This document shows positions 1 through 10,272 of a stretch of 64,000 bases of DNA, one piece after another. The notes under the pieces are model-generated. The model had not been told where the DNA came from. It saw nothing but the letters and a program-made list of their open reading frames with translations, and ran no database searches. Positions within the stretch are counted from its first letter, which is position 1, and each line of letters opens with the position of its first letter. The DNA lies in assembly GCF_016808335.1 (NCBI RefSeq), contig NC_053140.1:27398086-27462085 (forward strand). Reading direction: 5' to 3'. Both the position numbers and the translations under genes were made by a program. Source of the DNA: Panicum virgatum (Eukaryota; Streptophyta; Magnoliopsida; Poales; Poaceae).

Positions 1-752
1 CATACTGGATGTATATGAATTCTGTACAAAATGTTTGAGCATGATTACTTAACATATTCTAGCTAGAATATTTATACATGTATTTAAATGAGTAAATTCT
101 ATACTGAAGTTATAGATGTATTTAAATGCTAATATTGTTACTGTCTCATGCTCATACTTAGAGTTGTCTCTGATAAAAATTCGAGAACCAGAAACATGTT
201 ATAACTCTCTGCACATTTTAGTCTTGTTATATGTGAGTTAAGTTTGTTGAATTTATTGATCCTGTTTCATGCTTAGAAAAATCCTGATAAATTTATAGTA
301 TGTTGGGAATCATGTGGAGACTGATCTGTAAAATTTTGAGCTTCAGAAATACTGTAGTTTGTTCTGTGTAAATTCATCTTATTTTTAGCATGCTCTGTTT
401 TAAGTATTTTTTATGTCCACATGCCTTACTGTTTTTGTCTGAAATTTTTATTACATTATCATGATCAGATTTACTACCCTGTGTAAATTTTGTAGCTTCA
501 TAAACTGTTCCTAGATTATGAATTTAAATAGTCAAATAACCTCATGTATATTAACTTAAAATAAAAACTGCCACCCATTTTATTTTATAAAATAAAGTAA
601 CGTTATAAACTACTCTATAAACGATTGCCCAGTAAATTAAGTTGAAGAAGTTTATCAACAAAAAGGTATGAGTGTTGGACTACAACTTTATAGTGAAGGA
701 AAGAAATATAATGTATCATGTTGTAATAAAATTCATCTTTGCATTCATATAG

Positions 753-1348
753 AAACTGTCAATTTTATTGACGGAACGTACGAATTGGTGCCAACGCACG
801 AGGACGACACTGCCAGTGCGCAAGTGAACTCTCTTGAACTGATCCAAGACCCGAACCAAAGTTCAGAAGATCCCAAGGCTAGCAATGCCCAAGAAGGCAA
901 GCCCCACAGCTTCTGCAAAAGTAACAATTCTGTTTATTAGTCTAGATCAACTAATTCAATATGATATATTTGATTACAAGCATTTTATCCAGTCTCTCCT
1001 ACTTAAACAACTTGTTTATACCTCCTCATTTTTTTCCATCCATATATAACTGGTACAAGTTTGAAACACTCGATTCTTTAGTTTTGCTCTTGCAGAGGAG
1101 AAATATCGAGCATCCATGAAAAAGTTATTGCACTGAAAGAGAGGACCCAGAAGAGCAGGCTTCAACCAGCCCTGGTCTCCACTAGCTCAGTTACTTCTTC
1201 CCTAATCCCTAGTGCCTGCCTGACTGCAAGACTGCTTTACCCGATGGGCACCTGCCATTGGAGAACTGGAACAATAGTGATCATCTTAATTCTTAAACAG
1301 GACAAAATGGCGGGGAGTCATGCTAAAGATCACGAGTTTTCAGATTGA
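753..1348 (+). CDS. 3' end of an unidentified spliced gene, copy A (partial)
   Basis: Two exon-like blocks read on the plus strand. The first follows an acceptor AG at 751-752 and ends at a GTAACA donor at 921; it encodes an acidic stretch with the motifs ELVPTHEDD and NSLELIQDP. The second follows a pyrimidine-rich tract ending in TTGCAG or TTGCAGAG near 1095-1097. With the later acceptor it stays open to a TGA at 1346-1348; with the earlier one it stops near 1135, so the C-terminus is uncertain. Upstream exons lie outside the window. The gene is convergent with the DUF632 gene. I do not recognise the protein. An identical arrangement sits in copy B at 53896-54491. It may be a real gene end or a pseudogene. 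Confidence 0.4.
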
Positions 1349-1890
1349 TAATGGGAGATGCTGGAGACAATTCAGGCACAGAATTAGCTTAACTTCAGTT
1401 CTCTTTGTTCGCACTAAAGCCAGCAGCGAAGTGTGCCAACCAGCCTACCGATGGAACCTTATGTCTTGTAAATATGCATATGTTTCAGTGCAGTGCTCAC
1501 GACTGTAATTAAACTTAGTTGCAATTATGTTATGAATGCTTAGATGACAAACACATGATACTATGTATAAAGTCAAATACATATAAAATGGTTTAATCTA
1601 ATGCATAGTATCTATACCTTCTTTCCTGATCTGTTTTTATTTTTCAATAATGTTTGACTATTTATACTATTTCATTTATTAATTTAATAGGGTCACAGTA
1701 AGTTTTTTTTGGGTAAAGGATAAAGAAATTAACTAACGGACTTTTAGCCACATTCTAACCAACATCTCAAATCTGAAGTTATGCATTCATTCTCATTAGC
1801 CACCATCAGAGACCATTTTGATCAAACTTAGCCAAACACTTGGGTTTTCTTATCAAGGAGTTATAAGCATGAATTTTTACTACAAATGCA
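1349..1890. other. Probable 3' UTR and intergenic AT-rich sequence
   Basis: This is AT-rich sequence following the last possible stop of the plus-strand gene, with several AATAA-like polyadenylation possibilities. I see no further coding signal. The same sequence occurs in copy B. Confidence 0.4.
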
Positions 1891-2030
1891 CTCCCTCCAT
1901 CCAAAATTATTAGTTGTTTTCTTCTAGATATAGATTTTGTTATGCATCTGGACATAACATATATCTAAATATTTAGCAAAAACTATGTAGCTAAAAATGC
2001 AAAACAACTAATAACTTGGGACTGAGGGAG
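1891..2030. mobile_element. Stowaway-like MITE, copy A
   Basis: The element is about 140 bp, begins CTCCCTCCATCC and ends in the complementary GGACTGAGGGAG, the classic terminal inverted repeat of grass Stowaway (Tc1/mariner-type) MITEs. The right flank has TA; the left flank does not keep a clean TA. The interior is AT-rich and noncoding. The same element sits at 55034-55175, so the insertion predates the duplication. Confidence 0.85.
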
Positions 2031-2308
2031 TAGAATGAAGTCCCTTCAACGTGATTTATTATTTTCGGGGCTCATTTAGGTCCTCAATTTTGAAATAATA
2101 CATCAACACAGAACAGAGGATGGCAATAAACAATGGGGACTCAGGAATAACCAATCCAATTTACAAACATTAATGCCAAGTAGCTCTACAAGACCACAAC
2201 CCATTCCAACAAATTCTGGACATCAGGATTCCAATGTACTAGCAAGCACCTACAGCCAAAGTTTTTTTTTTCCTACCGCTGGTTGAGTACAGTTGCAAAC
2301 ATACGACA

Positions 2309-2592
2309 TCAGCCATGGACTTCATCTTTGGGCTGGGCAGCTGGTTTTCTCAGATTGTTGTACATGTCAAGGCAAAAGTAAGAAAAATCAGCCGTGTTCC
2401 TGAAGAGCTCTGGCAGGTGTGTCCGGAGGTTTGCAAGTGATTTCTCTCTCACCTGCCTGGCGTGCCTAAGGTGGTGTCCTTCCTCCTCACTCAGCCTAAT
2501 CTCTAATTACTCGATGGCACGTTTCCTGTCCTCAACAGGATCTACGTTTTGAACTTCAGCTGCTTCAGGGTTCACATCCTCACCTAAGGCTG
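2309..2592 (-). pseudogene. Detached C-terminal coding end of DUF632 gene, copy A
   Basis: Read on the minus strand this is the end of the last DUF632 exon, separated from its upstream half (11304-11817) by the 8.7 kb insertion. An in-frame TAA at 2507-2509 interrupts it. After that stop the same frame stays open for another 65 codons to a TGA at 2309-2311, encoding a charged stretch that includes HHLRHARQVREKS and a tail with LDMYNNLRKP. The conserved look of the post-stop stretch suggests it was once the true C-terminus. The same stop is present in copy B, so the nonsense change is older than the duplication. Confidence 0.75.
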
Positions 2593-3866
2593 TTCTCTTT
2601 TTTATTTTGCAAAATTTTGTGTGTTTAATTTATTCCTTGAATTTTTTTTCTTCCACAATTTTTTCTTCCAATTTTTTGTTGTAAAAAATATAGTCTTGAA
2701 AATTTTGTTTTCTAACTTTTACTCCAATTTTTTTCATCTTTTTTGAAAAATATTGATTCGAACTATTGCTTTTTCCCATTTCTGTTATATAAATTTATTT
2801 ATAATTTGTATCATATAAATCTTTTTACTTATATATTTTCATCAAATCGATCACTCAGAACGTAGTTGAGTGAGGTTAGCTAGCGTGACGGTTTGGGGCT
2901 CGCTGGCGGGGACCAGATTCCATGCGTGTAAAGTCACTGGCGCACGGAAACCAAAAAGATAATGGGGGAGTGCCATCGTTTGCATGCAGCCAGTAGCCCA
3001 ATAGCCATTGCATGCAGCCAGTAGCCCAGTAGCCAAGAAAGCCGATATGAGAATCCCATCGAAAAATCGACCGGACGACCGCTTATTTACGGGCGACCTT
3101 ATATTAGTCGGCACGGGGGGAGGGTACGTGTTCGTCCCGGCCGGCCGGCCGTTCCGCTCCGCTAACTGCTGGCACTGGCAGACCCCGCCTGCCCGCCTGC
3201 CAGCGCAGGCCACACCCTCCGGTTTTATCCGGTTGCCCCTCAGGGCTGACCAATTTCCCCGCATCCAGGCTACGCACCACCATGGCCGCCGGCCTCGGGC
3301 CCAGGCTATAAAACGGCACCACCCCCCGCCGTAACAGGCAACCCCAATCGAGTCCCGTTCTACTCTCCGTCGTTCCAGTTTCGAGTACGGGAAGTTCGTT
3401 CGGTAAACCGCCGGCCGGTAGAGTCCGGTCAAGTCTGCAGAGCGAGGTTTGTGCTCTCGCCGCCGTTGCGTTTCGTGTTGGGAGGGAGAAGCGAGCACGA
3501 GTGTCAGCAGATCGGCGGGCACCGGGGCGCGCGGGGCGGGATAGATGGAGATACACATGCGTACAACGCAGCCAGCCCTTCCTTTCGTAGTCTCTCTCTC
3601 ATCGGACCCCCCCTCTCTCTCTCATCAGACGCCCGGCAGCCAGCCAGGGCGTCGTCTTTTTTTTCTTTCTCATCACCACCCATCTCCGTCTCTCTGGAAG
3701 CATAAAAATTGGTTGCTATTGTACTCGGCGCCCATCCAATCGGGACAGCCCACGTCGGCGTGCAGGCGGTCCCCTTCCCCTCGACGTCGAGAGCAACCGT
3801 TTCATCTCGTCCGCGGCCTGCTGGCTGTGGCCGTCTCTGGATCAGTGTGGCATGGCTGTGCCAAGG
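2593..3866. other. AT-rich then GC-rich noncoding segment with a TATA-like box
   Basis: Bases 2593-2850 are extremely AT-rich. Near 2982-3035 a unit containing GCATGCAGCCAGTAGCCC occurs twice in tandem. From about 3100 the sequence becomes GC-rich and a TATAAAA box lies at 3306-3312, followed by pyrimidine-rich sequence with CT runs resembling a plant 5' UTR. Several small open frames exist but none shows protein-like features or homology I recognise. It could be a captured promoter region. Confidence 0.4.
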
Positions 3867-3901
3867 TAAACCAGCCGGCGGAGCCGCGCGGCCAACGCTT
3901 G
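3867..3901. repeat. 35-bp direct repeat, left copy
   Basis: This 35-bp GC-rich sequence matches 9166-9200 at 33 of 35 positions. The two copies flank the gypsy-derived segment 3902-9165. It is too long for a normal 5-bp LTR-element target duplication. The left copy directly abuts the outer edge of the 3' LTR. Confidence 0.75.
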
Positions 3902-4366
3902 TGTCAGGCACTTCATATCTCCATGCCATTCAGAGTTCTTTAGACTTCTTCAGAGAATCGGCGCCAACGGTGTTGCTTCATCGACTTGAACTGAAGCCGG
4001 TCATCGTGCATCTGACGGCTCAGACGTCTTCTTCCCTGGCGTATGCTGAGGGGCTTATGTTCCTGTTAGATTACCATAAGTGTACTTAAGTTAATTAAGT
4101 TTGCTATAATGTTAATCGCTGAATCAGCATAAAGGGTGAACCGGTCATCTATGGAGACCATCTTGGGCAAGAAGTAAGACTCAACTAGGACTTGTAGCCG
4201 TAGTTCGTTCCCCTCTCAGGGCGATAGGGTAGTTCTCTGAAGATGTACCTCTGAATTCAGTTATCAGTCCTGGTGAATTGCCCAAATTCGCGCCATCTTC
4301 TTGTTCTTTGTTGTGTTCTGAGGATCGGTGATCAGAACACAACAAAGAGATATCAAGTGCCTGACA
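3902..4366 (-). repeat. 3' LTR of gypsy element, with 20-bp terminal inverted repeat
   Basis: On the minus strand the segment begins TGTCAGGCACTTGATATCTC just after a polypurine tract, and it ends in the inverted form of the same 20 bases (19 of 20 identical, plus strand 3902-3921). This gives a 465-bp LTR with TG...CA ends and an unusually long terminal inverted repeat. No matching 5' LTR survives near 9090-9440, so the boundary rests on one copy. Confidence 0.6.
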
Positions 4367-4380
4367 AAGCCCCCTCCTTA
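4367..4380 (-). other. Polypurine tract of gypsy element
   Basis: On the minus strand AAGGAGGGGGCTT lies immediately upstream of the LTR start TGTCAGG. This is where the plus-strand DNA primer site of an LTR retrotransposon is expected, after the end of pol. Confidence 0.65.
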
Positions 4381-4392
4381 GCATCCTTGTCC

Positions 4393-5145
4393 TCAAGGAT
4401 GGAATGATGGAAAAACTCTGCGGATGAAGTCGGCATCCTCCCATGTAGCTTCAGAAGGTGGTAGATTGGTCCAGTGTATGAGCCATTGTGGCACAGGCTC
4501 ATTGTTGCGTGGAATGAGTCTTCTGTCCAGAATAGACATTGGTGCCACCTTGATGTTCCCTTTATCATCGATTAGTGGCAACTCAGGGCTAGGTACTGCA
4601 GTTGGGCCTATATGCTTCTTTAACTGACAGACATGAAAAACAGGGTGTAGTTGACGGCCTTCTGGTAGCAATAGTTTGTAAGCCACTTTGCCAATTCTTT
4701 CCAGCACTCGAAAGGGACCATAGAATTTGGAATGTAATTTCAATGAACGATGTATGCTCAATGATGTATGCCTGTAAGGTTGTATCTTCAGGTACACCAT
4801 GTCACCAATCTCAAATGATCTTTCTGATCTGTGCTTGTCAGCTTGATGCTTGATTCTAGCTTGAGCTTTCAGCAAGTTATCTTTGATTAGTTGAGTGGCA
4901 AGCTGTCTGTGTTGGAGGATGTCTCTCGCATTGTCATCAGAACAATCTGGTAGAACCACTTCAGCCGCCATAGGAGGAGGAAAACCATACAAAGCTTGGA
5001 ATGGAGTCATGTTAAGAGAAGTATGGTAGGATGTGTTGTACCACCATTCAGCAAGTGGAATCCAGTGAACCCATTTAGTTGGTGCTATAAAACACATAAA
5101 TCTCAAATAATTCTCAAGGCACTGATTGACTTTCAGTTTGACCAT
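4393..5145 (-). pseudogene. Gypsy integrase C-terminus and chromodomain
   Basis: This open frame of about 250 codons covers the part of integrase after the catalytic core. It includes WIPLAEWWYNTSYH and MTPFQALYG, then a basic linker (FEIGDMVYLKIQPYR) and the LLPEGRQLHPVFHVCQLKKH block typical of gypsy integrases. It ends in a chromodomain-like module with VPQWLIHWTNLPPSEATWED. In the family the chromodomain tethers integrase to chromatin and guides insertion. The frame overlaps the integrase core frame at 5114-5145 but in a different register, so a frameshift separates them. Confidence 0.85.
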
Positions 5146-5969
5146 CTGTTTCAGGGTGATATGCTGTACTTAAATGAAGCTTAACATCCAAAGACTTGAA
5201 CAATGCTTGCCATAGATTGCTAGTGAATATTTTGTCTCTATCTGTTACTATGACTGATGGAACTCCATGCAACTTAAATATATTATCAATGAACAATTGT
5301 ACCACATCTTGGACATTAAAAGGATGACTGAGAGTCAAAAAGTGAGCATATTTTGTGAATCTGTCCACCACTACTAAAATGACGTCCTTTCCTTTTGTTT
5401 TAGGCAGGCCCTCAACAAAATCCATTGATATGTGTGTCCAAGCTATATCAGCTACTGGGAGCTGTTGCAGCAATCCAGGATAAGGAATGTGTTCAGATTT
5501 GTTTTTTCTGACAGACAGCACATGTTTTGACATATTCTTTCACCTGTTGTTGCATTCTGGGCCAATAGAAAATTAGTTTGAGCCTCTGATAAGTAGCTCT
5601 TTCTTCAGAATGACCACCAAGAGCTGATTTGTGGAAGTGATCCAAGAGTTGCACTCTCAGTTGACCAGTGTTACCAACTAGTAATTTCCCTTTATATCTT
5701 AAGATGCCATTGTGCAAGGTATGATGTTGAATAGCAGCTTGATCAATGCTAAGTTTTGTCAAGAGATCCAAACAATGCTCATCTTGCTGATATGAGTTAA
5801 CAACTTGATCAATCCAAGCAGGCTGAACTGAAGAGATTGTCATAAGTTGTTGGGCATGAGGTGCTCTGGATAAGGCATCAGCAGCTTTATTTTCTCTTCC
5901 TTTCTTGTATTCCACCTTGTAATCATACCCCAAAAGCTTGATAAGTAATTTGTGTTGGATGCCTTCCAA
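5114..5969 (-). pseudogene. Gypsy integrase zinc-binding domain and catalytic core
   Basis: Two frames (5493-5969 and 5114-5533) together encode the N-terminal part of integrase. The first carries the end of the RNase H connection (DYKVEYKKGRENKAADALSR) and the zinc-binding HHCC region, with GGHSEERATYQRLK and CAVCQKK. The second carries the catalytic core: ISMDFVEGLPKTKGKD with the first Asp, VIVTDRDKIFTS with the second, and HPETDGQTE with the Glu. A frameshift separates the two near 5500. Integrase would insert the element cDNA into chromatin; this copy is broken. Confidence 0.88.
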
Positions 5970-6002
5970 CAGTTTCTGTTCATGAATATACTTTAAATTT
6001 TG

Positions 6003-6320
6003 CTAATCTGTTCTGATAATGAGGGATGTACTAGCAAAGTAATGTTTCCATTTCTTAAGTGCTTCTATGATAGCCAAGGCTTCTTTTTCATAAGTCGATG
6101 AAGCTGCAGCTTTGGAACCCAAGGATTTACTGAAGAATGCTATTGGTTTGCCCTGTTGCATGATAACAGCACCAATGTCCTGCCTGCTAGCATCTGCTTC
6201 AAGGACAAATAGTTCACTGAAGTTTGGTAGGGCTAGGACTGGTGGCTGAGACATAGCTGATTTTAACTGCTGAAAAGCCTTTTCTTGTGCTGCAGACCAA
6301 ACAAATGAGTTCTTCTTCAA
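6003..6320 (-). pseudogene. Gypsy RNase H domain
   Basis: An open frame of 105 codons with the gypsy RNase H start (FVWSAAQEKAFQQLKSAM), the LEADASRQDIGAVIMQ block holding the first catalytic Asp, and STYEKEALAIIEALKKWKHY holding a catalytic Glu. It follows the reverse transcriptase in the usual order and removes the RNA strand during replication. A stop and frame changes between 6320 and 6444 separate it from reverse transcriptase. Confidence 0.85.
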
Positions 6321-6443
6321 TGCATCAAAAAGTGGTATGCAAATGACCCCTTAACCTTGTATAAATCTCCTATAGTAACCAGTTAGCCCCAAAAAGGCTC
6401 TTAACTGAGTGATATTTTGAGGAGAAGGCCATTGCTGAATTGT

Positions 6444-7150
6444 CTACAGTTTTGTAGGGTCAGTTGCCACCCCCTGTTTGCTGATGATGTGGCCCAAGTA
6501 TTCAATTTCAGGTTGACCAAAAATGCACTTGCTCATTTTAGCAAATAATTTATGCTGACGTAACACTTGTAAGACAGCAGTTAGGTGATTCACATGTTCT
6601 GAAATGCTATTGCTGTAAATGAGAATATCATCAAAGAATACCAAGGCAAACTTCCTCAAAAAGTCCGCTAGCACATCATTCCTGAGGGATTGAAATGTTG
6701 CAGGTGCATTAGTCAGCCCAAATAGCATAACCACATACTCAAAATGGCCCAAGTGAGTAGTGAATGTTGTTTTAGGAATATCCTCATGCCTCATCCTAAT
6801 CTGATGATATCCAGATCTGAGATCAATTTTGGAAAATATTTGAGCTCCAAATAATTCATCCAATAGATCTTCAATAATTGGGATGGGGTACTTGTTTTTC
6901 ACTGTGTTAGAGTTAAGCTGTCTGTAATCCACACACATTCTCTAGGTATCATCTTTTTTCTTGACAAGAATGACTGGGAAGAAAAAGGGATGATGCTTGG
7001 CTGAATCTACATGGAGTGAAGCATATGTTTAATGAGCTCCTCCATGGCATTCTTCTGATGATGTGGTAATCTGTAGGGTCTCTGGTTCACCATTTTGGTT
7101 TCATCCATAAGGTCAATAGCATGATCTACTTTTCATTTTGGTGGTAACTG
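6444..7150 (-). pseudogene. Gypsy reverse transcriptase
   Basis: The 164-codon frame at 6444-6938 encodes the palm and fingers: [35 protein letters not shown] with a catalytic Asp, the ATFQ block, and the active-site motif as [10 protein letters not shown]. Upstream (about 6940-7150) the same protein continues in pieces, with DHAIDL and QRPYRLPHHQKNAMEELI recognisable but interrupted by in-frame stops. A pseudogene of an enzyme that copies element RNA into DNA. Confidence 0.88.
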
Positions 7151-7431
7151 ATCTGGTTCATGAAACACATCTGGAAATGCCTGAAGGACAGTAGCAATTT
7201 CTGCAGGAATGGGGGAGTTATTTGGTGAAGACTCAGCATGCAGGATGCTACTAGTATTCAGAATCAATACTGATGTACAAGCTTTTCTCTTTATGAGTTA
7301 AAAGAGTTTCTTAGTGCTAATGGTTAGTCTGTTATCCACCAAAATTTCATCACTGAAAGTAAGAAGATGGGATCCATCTTTGGTTACAGAGAACTCTCTG
7401 GTCTTGAGATTGAGACCCACAGGACTGTGAG

Positions 7432-7940
7432 CTAATATCCAATCATTTCCCAGATAATATCATAACCTTGTACTTCCAGGAGTCTGAAGTTAGATGTGAA
7501 TTGATGTCCCTGAATGGTATATGGGCACTTTAAACAAGCAGATGCACTACTCATGTTTTCTCCATTGGCAACAACAACTGTAATTTTATCAACTGAAGTT
7601 ATTTTGCAATTAGACTGAATAGCAAACTTTGCTTGCATAAAGGAAATGTCACTCCCAGTATCTACCAGAGCAGTGGCAATGTGTTTGCCAAAATAAAGCT
7701 TCAAGGTGAATGTGCTTGCTGCTGTAAAAGATCCTGTCAGGGCATGCATTGATAAGTGGTGATATGGAGTTGGTTCAGCATCATGGAATTCCTCATGTTC
7801 AGGTACTGTGCTGTCTTCAACTACAGAGATTTCTTCTTGACCCTCAGCATTTTCCATGACTAACACAAAGTAAACTTGGTTGCCTTTACACACTTTAGCA
7901 TGGCCTGGCGCCCATGGTTCTCTGCATTTGAAACATTTAC
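7432..7940 (-). pseudogene. Gypsy zinc knuckle and aspartic protease
   Basis: Reading right to left, a cysteine motif CFKCREPWAPGHAKVC (CX2CX7HX3C) ends the gag part and is followed by an acidic linker. The protease then carries ATALVDTGSDISFMQ with the catalytic DTG triad. The family enzyme cleaves the gag-pol precursor. The open frame 7432-7893 ends at a stop before reverse transcriptase begins, and the stretch 7150-7430 is degraded. Confidence 0.8.
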
Positions 7941-8013
7941 CAGCAGCCTTTAATTCAGCAATTGTATTTGCAGGTTGTTCCTTGTCCTTAGTATCTTTTA
8001 TCCATAGTTTCTG

Positions 8014-9087
8014 TTATTTTTGAGCTGCAATAAAAAAGGGTGGTTTCATGGAAACAGGGTTTGCTTGTTCCAATCTCTTGGCATACCAGAAAGCTTGGCT
8101 CAAGGAAGTGGGTTTATAACATTGCAGGTGATGCTGGATGTATTCCTTCAGACCAGAAATGAAACTGCTGACGAAATAAGTTTCAGACAAGGCAAGATTT
8201 GTCCTCTTGACTAAGCTCATTAAGTCCTCAAATTTCTCCACATAATCAGTAACTGACTGAGTTTGCTTCAAACTATGAAACTGACCAATAGCATCACAGG
8301 TAGATATTTCATTAAATCTATCACTCAACATTGCACAAAATTGATGCCAAGGTAATTGGTGAGCAGTAGAACCAGTTTCTCTCCACCAAAACTCAGCCTT
8401 GCCTTGGATGTACAGCACTGCAATTTGTACTCTATCTTCATTTGGAATTCTCACTAACTCAAAGTATTTTTCAGCTTTCCTAATCCAACCATCAACATCT
8501 GTGCCATCAAATTCAGGGAAAGAAAGTTTGGGCCCTTTTGCTACAATTCTATACTGGAATTGCATCTGAGCTTGAAATTGAGTATCTGGATGCATAAAAA
8601 CCTGATGTGCTGCTGGTGGTTGCACCTGGTGATGAAAGTGCTTGGGACCGTGATCTGTTACTGGTGGTGGTATGGTATCCTGTCTTGGAGGATTAGCAGC
8701 TTCATAAAATTTTTCTAATTCTTCAGGAGACCAAGGACAATCTACCATGTCATACTCCACAAAATTGTTCTCATGAATCTGATAATCTATTTCGTCAGGA
8801 TAATAATCTTGGCCATGGGTCGAGGGAGGGTGGGTAAAACCAGGTCTTTGATTTTGAGGTTTTTTACCTTTGAAATTGGAGCCTTTGTCCTCCACTGTGA
8901 AGGTGGTCAGCTTGGAAAGAGAATTCAGCACATCATCTAAACTCTTCTTCATGGATTCATTGCTGGCATCTTGTTTCTTCATAAAGGCGTCCAAGGTACG
9001 AAACAATTGCAAGATGAAGGGAAAAGGGGGTGTTTTCCTCAAATCGGGGTAGGAGGGTGGGATTTTCCACGGGTAAGCCGCAACCAC
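8014..9087 (-). CDS. Gypsy gag protein (open but element is defective)
   Basis: A 357-codon frame begins at an ATG ending at 9087. The central part has the retrotransposon gag signature: KLSFPEFDGTDVDGWIRKAE, GKAEFWWRETG, QFCAMLSDRFNE and QTQSVTDYVEKFEDLM. The N-terminal third is low in conservation and rich in Pro and His. Gag forms the cytoplasmic particle in which reverse transcription takes place. The frame stops before the zinc knuckle, which lies in another register. No primer-binding site complementary to initiator tRNA-Met is visible upstream. Confidence 0.82.
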   Translation of the reverse strand: MVAAYPWKIPPSYPDLRKTPPFPFILQLFRTLDAFMKKQDASNESMKKSLDDVLNSLSKLTTFTVEDKGSNFKGKKPQNQRPGFTHPPSTHGQDYYPDEIDYQIHENNFVEYDMVDCPWSPEELEKFYEAANPPRQDTIPPPVTDHGPKHFHHQVQPPAAHQVFMHPDTQFQAQMQFQYRIVAKGPKLSFPEFDGTDVDGWIRKAEKYFELVRIPNEDRVQIAVLYIQGKAEFWWRETGSTAHQLPWHQFCAMLSDRFNEISTCDAIGQFHSLKQTQSVTDYVEKFEDLMSLVKRTNLALSETYFVSSFISGLKEYIQHHLQCYKPTSLSQAFWYAKRLEQANPVSMKPPFFIAAQK

Positions 9088-9165
9088 CTACACACCGCGC
9101 CGATCGGTCACAAAACGAGAAATTGGTTCTGGAAGTGAGTAGATCCCGCCGAGGAACAACCGCTC

Positions 9166-9200
9166 TAAACCAGCCGGCGGAGCCGCGCGGGCGACGCTTG
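9166..9200. repeat. 35-bp direct repeat, right copy
   Basis: This is the partner of 3867-3901 (33 of 35 identical). It lies about 80 bp beyond the gag start. Sequence beyond both repeats is GC-rich and may be the original host sequence. Bases 9201-9437 hold no recognisable gene; a run of 14 C lies near 9287-9300. Confidence 0.75.
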
Positions 9201-9440
9201 CACCGGGGCACATTTGACTCTCGCGCTCGGCTTCGTGTGCGGGTCAGCCAGGCCCACTTGGTGTCCGTGGCATGGCTTGTCCGGCTGCCCCCCCCCCCCC
9301 GGAACGGAAACGCTCGCTCTTCCGCGGTGCAGTGCACCACGGCGGCATCTCGTCTCTTTTATCTGGGGAATAAGTAAACCACCGGTACACATGCTCGGCG
9401 GCAACTCGGAGGGCATCTGAGCTCAGCCAGGGGAGAGTAA

Positions 9441-9779
9441 GGCCTTTGTTTAGATCCCAAAACGTAAAATGCAAAATTTTTGTAAATCGCTTGCATGGTG
9501 TACTAAATGTAGTCAAAAAATAAATCGCATTACGCAAATGGACTATAAATCGTGATACGAATCTAATGAGCCTAATTATGACATGATTATATACTAAATT
9601 GCTACAGTCATGCTACAATAAACATGCTCTAATGATGGATTAATTAGACTCATTAGATTCGTCTTGTAGTTTACAGACGAGATATGTAATTAGTTTTATA
9701 ATTAGTCTACATTTAATACTTCAAATATTGAAGATTTCCTTTCAAAAATACAAAAATGCAAAATGATCTAAACACACCC
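9441..9779. mobile_element. Tourist-like (PIF/Harbinger-type) MITE
   Basis: The element begins GGCCTTTGTTTAGATC and ends in the complement of GGGTGTGTTTAGATC. It is flanked by TAA at 9438-9440 and 9780-9782, the 3-bp target duplication expected for Tourist elements. The interior is AT-rich with an imperfect palindrome around the CTCATTAGATTCGT motif and has no coding capacity. Confidence 0.82.
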
Positions 9780-9972
9780 TAATATAAAAGGCGCGTAATG
9801 GCGCAGGCAGGCAGGTGCCGCGTCTGTGGATGACTGCTGCAGATCTATGGATCAGAGATGTACTATTAATTATTAAAATAGGCTCGTGACTCGGCCATCA
9901 TTCCGAGCCGGGAGTGGCAGCTGAAATCCCTGCAACTGATGTACTTTGCTGCCTCTTGCCCGGAGTAATATA

Positions 9973-10272
9973 GACCGTGTTTAGATGATAGGCAAAAAAA
10001 ATTTTGCAATGGAATTTTACTAATTTGAAGTACTAAATGAAGTTTATTTACAAAACTTTTTGCACAAATGGGTTGTAAATCGCGAGACGATCTAATGATG
10101 CTAATTAATCCATGATTAATTCATAATTAGCTGATGGTTACTGTAGTATCACTATTGTAAATCATGGATTAAGTAGGCTCATTAGATTCGTCTCGCGATT
10201 TACAGCGCATCCATACAAAAAGTTTTATAAATAGACTTCATTTAGTACTTCATGTGTCCAAACATTCGATGT
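9973..10272. mobile_element. Second Tourist-like MITE, related to the first
   Basis: The left end GACCGTGTTTAGATG and the right end, read in complement as CATCGAATGTTTGGAC, form an imperfect inverted pair. The interior has long complementary arms around TCGCGAGACGA and TCGTCTCGCGA. The layout matches the MITE at 9441-9779. Exact ends and target duplication are not certain. Confidence 0.6.

Larger units (their letters stand above)
1..2592. repeat. Segmental duplication copy A, part 1
   Basis: This block is repeated in direct orientation at 53144-55737, with only scattered substitutions and one 2-bp indel inside the MITE near 1925. The match begins at base 1, so the left limit of copy A lies outside the window. 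It holds the 3' end of a plus-strand gene, a Stowaway-like MITE and the last coding stretch of a DUF632 gene on the minus strand. The match breaks at 2592, where the 8.7 kb insertion begins. Bases 1-752 are AT-rich and I see no gene in them. Confidence 0.97.
3902..9087 (-). mobile_element. Degraded Ty3/gypsy retrotransposon with chromodomain
   Basis: Minus-strand order is gag, zinc knuckle, protease, reverse transcriptase, RNase H, integrase and a chromodomain-like C-terminus, then polypurine tract and 3' LTR. The gene order (integrase last) is Ty3/gypsy, and the C-terminal chromodomain points to a chromovirus-type lineage. The coding path is broken by stops and frameshifts in several places and the 5' LTR is missing, so the copy cannot be autonomous. 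The segment is bracketed by a 35-bp direct repeat. Confidence 0.9.

Noticed and set aside
2851..4089. Overlapping open frames up to 235 codons on both strands near a TATA box.
   Set aside because: No protein-like features, overlapping in conflicting frames; I kept only the possible promoter character.
9090..9440. Expected 5' LTR of the chromodomain gypsy element.
   Set aside because: Apart from the 35-bp repeat nothing aligns with the 3' LTR at 3902-4366, so I do not call an LTR here.
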